A stretch of DNA of 6,562 nt. Source: DATAFT01 sp035544635 (GTDB lineage: Bacteria > Acidobacteriota > Thermoanaerobaculia > Multivoradales > Multivoraceae). How positions within the stretch are numbered: the stretch's first letter is position 1; every line of letters starts with the position of its first letter. Of the stretch, positions 1 to 3,902 are shown in pieces. The notes under the pieces were generated by a model that was not told where the DNA came from, made no database searches, and saw nothing but the letters and a program-made list of their open reading frames with translations. Location of the stretch: contig DATKDQ010000213.1 of assembly GCA_035544635.1 (NCBI GenBank), positions 1 through 6,562 of the forward strand, read 5' to 3'. A program made the position numbers and the translations under genes.

Positions 1-248
1 ACAGTGGTGCCGCGCCGTGGCGGGCTTTCGGGATCGACTCCGGACCATGCGACCGCGGTCGCGGTGGTGTCGGCGAGGGCCGAGATCGCGCCGCCGTGAA
101 CCAGGTCGCCCACGGTGGTGATGTCGTCTCGGAACGGCATCCTGATCACGACCCGCTCCGGCGCCCAATCGACCAGCTCGAAGCCGAGCAGCCGGCCGAG
201 CGGCGACATCGAGATGCGATGGAGCACGGGATCGAGGGTGTGGGTCAC
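1..248 (-). CDS. PaaI-type hotdog-fold acyl-CoA thioesterase, N-terminal part (truncated by window edge)
   Basis: Likely hydrolyses an acyl-CoA or aryl-CoA thioester to the free acid and CoA in the cytoplasm. Only the first 82 codons are in the window; the gene continues past the left edge. The visible protein has the hotdog N-terminal pattern: a helix containing SPLGRLLGFELVDW (15-28), a strand VVIRMPF (33-39), then the family signature around residues 48-61 (DLVHGGAISALADT). H51-G52-G53 is the HGG motif, and D60 aligns with the catalytic Asp of PaaI (D61 in E. coli, from memory). The GTG start at 248 is preferred because AGGAG (258-262 on the minus strand) lies 9 bases upstream; an ATG at codon 14 has no comparable site and would cut into the conserved start. 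The gene follows the acyl-CoA racemase by 45 bases on the same strand, so the two are probably co-transcribed. Substrate cannot be told from this fragment. The other candidate is a related 4-hydroxybenzoyl-CoA-type thioesterase of the same fold. Confidence 0.86.
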   Translation of the reverse strand, partial: MTHTLDPVLHRISMSPLGRLLGFELVDWAPERVVIRMPFRDDITTVGDLVHGGAISALADTTATAVAWSGVDPESPPRRGTT

Positions 249-257
249 GAGAGACGT

Positions 258-262
258 CTCCT
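258..262 (-). promoter_or_regulatory. Ribosome binding site of the thioesterase gene
   Basis: On the minus strand AGGAG is followed by 9 bases and then the GTG at 248. This decides the start in favour of GTG over an internal ATG 13 codons later. It lies in the 45-base gap after the racemase stop codon, so the second gene has its own initiation site. Confidence 0.6.
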
Positions 263-293
263 GGCTGGCGTGCCTCGTCTTCGAGCCGTCGCT

Positions 294-1427
294 CTACGCG
301 AACGCCTGGGCGTCACGGAGGTCTGCGATCTCCTGCGTCGAGAATCCCCAGTCGCGCAGCACCGCCTCGCTGTGCTCGCCGGCCTTGGGCGGCGGCGCCT
401 GCACCGCGCCCGGCGTTCGGCTGAAGCGTGGCGCCGGCGCCGGCTGCGTGACGCCGTCCATCTCGACGAAGGTCGCCCGCTCGCGGTTGTGCGGATGTCG
501 CGGCGCTTCGTCGAGATCGAGGATCGGAGCGAAGCAGACGTCGCTTCCCTCCATGATCGCGCACCATTCAGCCTGGGTCTTGGACTCGAAGATCCGCGCC
601 AGCTGCTCGCGGTTGGTGGGCCAGGTGTCCTTGCGCCAGCGCTCCTCGACGGAGGGCCCGGTGAGCCCCGCCTTCTCGCGCAGGAGCTCGTAGAACTGGG
701 GCTCGAGAGAGCCCACCGACACCCACTTGCCGTCCGAGCACTGATAGGTGCCGTAGAAGGGGGCGCCCCCGTCCAGCAGGTTGGTGCCTCGCTCGTTGGT
801 CCAGCCGCCGCGCGCCTTCACACCGTAGATCGCCGCCATGAGCGCGGCCGAGCCGTCGGTCATGGCGGCGTCGACCACCTGCCCCTTCCCCGAGCGGGCG
901 GCCTCCACTAGCGCGCAGGCGACGCCGAAAGCGAGCAGCATCCCCCCGCCACCGAAGTCGCCGATGAGGTTGAGCGGCGGCACCGGCCCACCGCCCGGCG
1001 GCCCGATCGCATGGAGCGCGCCGGTGAGCGAGATGTAGTTGATGTCGTGCCCGGCGGCCATCGCCAGCGGACCGTCCTGACCCCACCCGGTCATGCGGCC
1101 GTAGACCAGCCGTGGGTTGCGCTCGAGGCAGACCTCGGGGCCGACTCCCAGCCGCTCCATGACACCGGGCCGGAAGCCTTCGATCAGCGCGTCGGCGTGA
1201 TCCACCATGCGCAGCAGCGCCGCAATCGCACGGGGATTCTTGAGATCGAGCGCGAGGGAGCGCCGGCCGCGGTTCAGGACGTCGAACTTGGAGCCCTCGC
1301 CGGCGTTCGCGCGCCGATCGATGCGCACCACCTCGGCCCCCATGTCCGAGAGCATCATGGCGCAGAAGGGGCCGGGCCCGATGCCGGCGATCTCGATCAC
1401 CTTCAGTTCTGAAAGCGGTCCGCCCAT
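294..1427 (-). CDS. Alpha-methylacyl-CoA racemase-like enzyme (CaiB/BaiF, family III CoA-transferase fold)
   Basis: Predicted to interconvert (2R)- and (2S)-2-methylacyl-CoA thioesters in the cytoplasm, which lets branched-chain or sterol side-chain acyl-CoAs enter beta-oxidation. The 377-residue protein has the CoA-transferase III layout: an N-terminal CoA-binding domain with AGIGPGPFCAMMLSDMGAEV (14-33) and EGFRPGVMERLG (83-94), then a TGWGQDGP loop (113-120). The residues known to be catalytic in the Mycobacterium tuberculosis racemase MCR (H126, D156, E241) have counterparts here at H127 (GHDINY), D157 (NLIGDFGGGG) and E242 (SLEPQFYELL), a constant offset of one. This favours racemase over CoA-transferase, although genes like this are often labelled only 'CoA transferase'. 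The ATG at 1427 is chosen because GAGGAG sits 10 bases upstream and the family N-terminus (GPLSELKVIE) begins there; the frame stays open for 111 more codons upstream without family sequence. The gene is divergent from the exported haem protein and is followed by a thioesterase. The natural substrate is unknown. Confidence 0.93.
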   Translation of the reverse strand: MGGPLSELKVIEIAGIGPGPFCAMMLSDMGAEVVRIDRRANAGEGSKFDVLNRGRRSLALDLKNPRAIAALLRMVDHADALIEGFRPGVMERLGVGPEVCLERNPRLVYGRMTGWGQDGPLAMAAGHDINYISLTGALHAIGPPGGGPVPPLNLIGDFGGGGMLLAFGVACALVEAARSGKGQVVDAAMTDGSAALMAAIYGVKARGGWTNERGTNLLDGGAPFYGTYQCSDGKWVSVGSLEPQFYELLREKAGLTGPSVEERWRKDTWPTNREQLARIFESKTQAEWCAIMEGSDVCFAPILDLDEAPRHPHNRERATFVEMDGVTQPAPAPRFSRTPGAVQAPPPKAGEHSEAVLRDWGFSTQEIADLRDAQAFA

Positions 1428-1491
1428 TGCTCTGGCTCTCCTCGGTGCAACGGTCCGTGACGTGAGGGGCCGGATGATAGCGTAGCCGGGC
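1428..1491. promoter_or_regulatory. Divergent intergenic region between racemase and exported haem protein
   Basis: These 64 bases separate two divergent start codons (ATG at 1427 on minus, GTG at 1492 on plus), so both transcription units are expected to be driven from here or from inside the flanking genes. It holds the racemase ribosome binding site, a locally AT-richer patch (gatgatag, 1473-1480) and an in-frame TAG that bounds the plus-strand gene. No convincing plus-strand promoter or operator palindrome was identified. Confidence 0.5.
1438..1443 (-). promoter_or_regulatory. Ribosome binding site of the racemase gene
   Basis: GAGGAG on the minus strand lies 10 bases upstream of the ATG at 1427. 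It supports that start over any position in the 111-codon open extension that runs into the divergent gene. Confidence 0.65.
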
Positions 1492-1499
1492 GTGGTCAA
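1474..1499 (-). promoter_or_regulatory. Tentative sigma-70-like promoter for the racemase/thioesterase pair
   Basis: Reading the minus strand, TTGACC (1499-1494) is followed 14 bases later by TATCAT (1479-1474). Each hexamer matches the bacterial consensus at five of six positions, and the -10 element is the most AT-rich spot in the intergenic region. The predicted leader would be about 40 bases. The 14-base spacer is shorter than the usual 16-18, which lowers confidence. The -35 hexamer overlaps the first codons of the divergent gene (GTG at 1492). Confidence 0.28.
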
Positions 1500-2775
1500 C
1501 TGCTTCGCTCGTGCTCGGTCGATCGCCGCCGCGGCGCCCCTTGCGGTCGTCGCCGCCCTCCTGACGTCTGCGCTCCTGCAACCGACGCTCGCCTTCGCGA
1601 GCTTGCCGCTCGCGGCGGAGCACCGCCGCCTCATGGAGCTTGTGCAGGGGGGCACGGTGATGGTCGCGGCAAGCCCCGCTCTGTGCAGCGCCGTCGGTGC
1701 GCCGACCTTGGGACCGAAGCCCGATGTGCGCAACTGGTACTTCCGCAGCGGCGCCTGCATGCTGCCGTTCGAGACCGATTACCTGGGCGTCGTGACGCGC
1801 GGCACCCAGGGTCTCGATCGCGACCTCACGGAGCCCGCCAAGATCGACGCGCTGCGGAGCGCCGTCGCGGCGATCCGGGCGCGGATCGGCGAGGCGTCCA
1901 CGCAGGAGCGGCTGATGTTCCACTCGACGGCATGGGAGCTCGCGCACGCGCTCGAGGTCCCGGGCGGGGCGAGCGGAGCGGTCGCCACGCTGCGCTGCGA
2001 GACGCTCGGTCTCCTGCGCGAGTCGAGCTACACCCGCGAGCAGGCGGCGGCGCTGCCGTCGACGCTCGAGCGGCTCCCGGAGCTCGCGAGCGTCGACGAG
2101 ATCGCGGACCTGGCGCGGCGCATCGCGGCAGGCGACGCGGAGATCCTGGAGCTGCTGCCACCGCCCGAGGCTCACGCGCGGCTCCTCCATGGACGGTTCA
2201 CGCTACGTGTGTTCTTCAGCGGAACGACGCCCGACGCGCGCCGTCGCGTGCGCGAGTACCTGCTGGCGACTCCATACGAGGCCGCTGGACGGCTGCCGCT
2301 CGAGGTGCCCGACGTGGTCTCCGTCCTGGTCCTCTACTTCAACGTGCTCGGTTCGGAGCTCGAGATCCTGCCCACCGCGCAGGTCGCGTTCTGGCAGCAG
2401 TACTCGTTCGCGGGGCAGCTCACGCTCGAACGTGACGAGCTCGAGCAGGCGGAGGAGAAGGCTCGCTTTCTCTCCATTCGGTACCAGCGCAACTACGAGA
2501 GCGACCAGCCGCTCTACGCCCGCCTGAACGAAACCGCCATGTCGCGCACCGGCTTCGTCGACGGGATGCCCTCGCAGATGTCGGCGCCGGTGACGACACT
2601 GCGCGGCGCGTGCATCCGGTGTCACCAGCGCGTGGTCTCGAGCTTCCACCCCGAGGAGAAGCGGGAGGTGCGCTTCACGCGTCCCCTCGAGGTCACCGGA
2701 CGCGAGCTGCTCACGCCCGCCTATGTCGAGGGAACCGAGGCGCTCTTCCAGCAATGGGCGGCGAGCTGTCGGTGA
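1492..2775 (+). CDS. Exported hypothetical protein with one C-terminal CxxCH (c-type haem) motif
   Basis: I do not recognise the family. The 427-residue product starts with a Sec-type signal peptide: a basic segment (FARAR, 5-9), a hydrophobic core (about 11-29) and a likely cleavage after AFA (34-36). The mature protein is therefore predicted to be periplasmic or secreted. Near the C-terminus is CIRCH (374-378), the canonical covalent haem c motif, in RGACIRCHQR. The roughly 320 residues before it look mostly helical (EAS..ERLMFHSTAWELAHALE at about 134-155; RDELEQAEEKARFLSIRYQRN at 314-334). No Met follows the CxxCH, so if a distal haem ligand exists it would be H386 or a residue from upstream. 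Other mature-region cysteines are C65, C89, C169 and C426. The GTG at 1492 is the first possible start after an in-frame TAG (1483-1485), and it captures the complete signal peptide; no strong ribosome binding site is visible. The gene ends 10 bases before rsgA. Gene reality is well supported by the signal peptide and the motif; function is unknown. Confidence 0.85.
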   Translation: MVNCFARARSIAAAAPLAVVAALLTSALLQPTLAFASLPLAAEHRRLMELVQGGTVMVAASPALCSAVGAPTLGPKPDVRNWYFRSGACMLPFETDYLGVVTRGTQGLDRDLTEPAKIDALRSAVAAIRARIGEASTQERLMFHSTAWELAHALEVPGGASGAVATLRCETLGLLRESSYTREQAAALPSTLERLPELASVDEIADLARRIAAGDAEILELLPPPEAHARLLHGRFTLRVFFSGTTPDARRRVREYLLATPYEAAGRLPLEVPDVVSVLVLYFNVLGSELEILPTAQVAFWQQYSFAGQLTLERDELEQAEEKARFLSIRYQRNYESDQPLYARLNETAMSRTGFVDGMPSQMSAPVTTLRGACIRCHQRVVSSFHPEEKREVRFTRPLEVTGRELLTPAYVEGTEALFQQWAASCR

Positions 2776-2785
2776 CCGTCGCGGG

Positions 2786-3844
2786 ATGGTAGAGCTCGGC
2801 TGGAGCGAGCTCCACGCCGAGGCGTTCGCTTCCTGCGCGGCGCGGGGCCTGGCGGCGGGACGGGTGTCGGTCCAGCAGCGCGGCGTCTACACGCTGTGGC
2901 CGCTCGCGGCACGCGGGGAGGGCGCCGATGGGATCCGCGAGATCGAGGCGGTCGCGAAGCGGTCGCTCGAGCGCTCGGAGAGCGGGTTTCCGGTGATCGG
3001 CGACTGGGTCGCGTTCGCGCCGGCCGCCGGGGGAATGGATCGCGCGCGCATCGAGACCGTTCTGCCACGGCGCACCAAGCTGTCGCGCAAGGTACCGGGC
3101 GAGCGTGCGCAGGAGCAGATCGTCGCCGCGAACGTCGACACCGTGTTCGTGATGATGGGTCTCGACGCCGACTTCAGCCTGCGCCGGCTCGAGCGTTTCC
3201 TGGTCGTGGTCTGGGAGAGCGGCGCCGAGCCCGTGATCGTGCTCAACAAGATCGACCTCAGCGCCGAGCCCGAGACGCGGCTGGCCGAGGCGAGGCAGGT
3301 CGCCCCCGGTGCGTGTGTGCTCGCGGTCGGGAGCAAGGAGCGGATCGGGCTCGATCGGCTCCGGCCCTGGCTCGAGCCCGGTCGGACGATCGCGCTCCTG
3401 GGATCGTCGGGTGTCGGCAAGTCGACCCTGGTGAACGCGCTGGCGGGCGAGGAGCTCCAGGCGACCGGCGAGGTGCGTGAGCACGACCGTCGCGGCAAGC
3501 ACACGACCAGCTTCCGGAGGCTGCTGCGCTTGCCCGGCGGCGCGCTGCTGGTCGACAACCCCGGGGTGCGCGAGGTGCAGCTCTGGACGGTCGCGATCGG
3601 CGACGAGGAGGCGTTCGCGGACGTCGAGGCGCTGGCGGCGCAGTGCCGCTTCGCCGACTGCCGCCACCAGACCGAGCCGGAGTGCGCGGTGCGCGCCGCA
3701 GTCGAGGAGGGCAGGCTCGAGCAGAAGCGGCTGGCGAGCTGGCGGGCGCTCCAGGAGGAGCTGCGGCGGATCGCCGAGCGGCAAAGGGAGCACCTGCGCC
3801 AGCGTGAGAGCCGCCAGTGGCGCAAGCGAAGCGAGGAGCGGTAG
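2786..3844 (+). CDS. rsgA: Ribosome small-subunit-dependent GTPase A (RsgA/YjeQ/YloQ)
   Basis: RsgA is a cytoplasmic GTPase that binds the maturing 30S subunit, checks the decoding centre and releases late assembly factors on GTP hydrolysis. The 352-residue product shows the diagnostic circular permutation: G4 NKID (154-157) comes before the P-loop GSSGVGKST (206-214), then RGKHTT (236-241) and G3 DNPG (257-260). Ahead of these is the OB-fold region (about 25-100, ending in RRTKLSRK), and after them the zinc-binding set C287-x4-C292-x-H294-x5-C300 and a basic, helical C-terminal tail (about 315-352). Length is normal for the YloQ-like group. The ATG at 2786 is chosen because it lies 10 bases after the upstream stop and directly before the conserved LGW segment. 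An upstream ATG at 2723 would add 21 residues without family character and overlap the previous gene. No strong ribosome binding site is seen, so initiation may be coupled to termination of the upstream gene. The G3 motif carries Asn where Thr or Ser is usual. Confidence 0.97.
   Translation: MVELGWSELHAEAFASCAARGLAAGRVSVQQRGVYTLWPLAARGEGADGIREIEAVAKRSLERSESGFPVIGDWVAFAPAAGGMDRARIETVLPRRTKLSRKVPGERAQEQIVAANVDTVFVMMGLDADFSLRRLERFLVVVWESGAEPVIVLNKIDLSAEPETRLAEARQVAPGACVLAVGSKERIGLDRLRPWLEPGRTIALLGSSGVGKSTLVNALAGEELQATGEVREHDRRGKHTTSFRRLLRLPGGALLVDNPGVREVQLWTVAIGDEEAFADVEALAAQCRFADCRHQTEPECAVRAAVEEGRLEQKRLASWRALQEELRRIAERQREHLRQRESRQWRKRSEER
3833..3838 (+). promoter_or_regulatory. Possible ribosome binding site for an alternative GTG start (3846) of the protease gene
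   Basis: GAGGAG within the last codons of rsgA lies 7 bases before a GTG at 3846, which is in frame with the downstream protease and one base after the rsgA stop. Using it would add 19 residues and couple the two genes. The hexamer is also simply two Glu codons of rsgA, so coincidence is possible. The ATG at 3903 has only a weak GGA nearby. Confidence 0.35.
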
Positions 3845-3902
3845 TGTGACGAGATCACTCGAACCGACGGGACCCGCGCGATATCCAGACGGAACGGACA
3901 CG

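Noticed and set aside
96..911. A 271-codon plus-strand open frame opposite the thioesterase and racemase
   Set aside because: It is antisense to two well-supported genes, with no domain and an Arg/His/Leu-rich shadow composition.
1428..1760. Upstream extension of the racemase frame by 111 codons
   Set aside because: The extra sequence has no family resemblance and overlaps the divergent gene. The ATG at 1427 has a good ribosome binding site and begins at the conserved N-terminus.
568..2190. A 540-codon minus-strand open frame spanning the racemase, the intergenic region and the haem protein gene
   Set aside because: It is a frame-shifted shadow of the racemase and antisense to the exported protein; its composition is repetitive Arg/Ala/Gly.
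2723..2785. Longer RsgA starting at the ATG at 2723
   Set aside because: It would overlap the upstream gene by 53 bases, has no ribosome binding site, and the 21 added residues do not resemble the family N-terminus.
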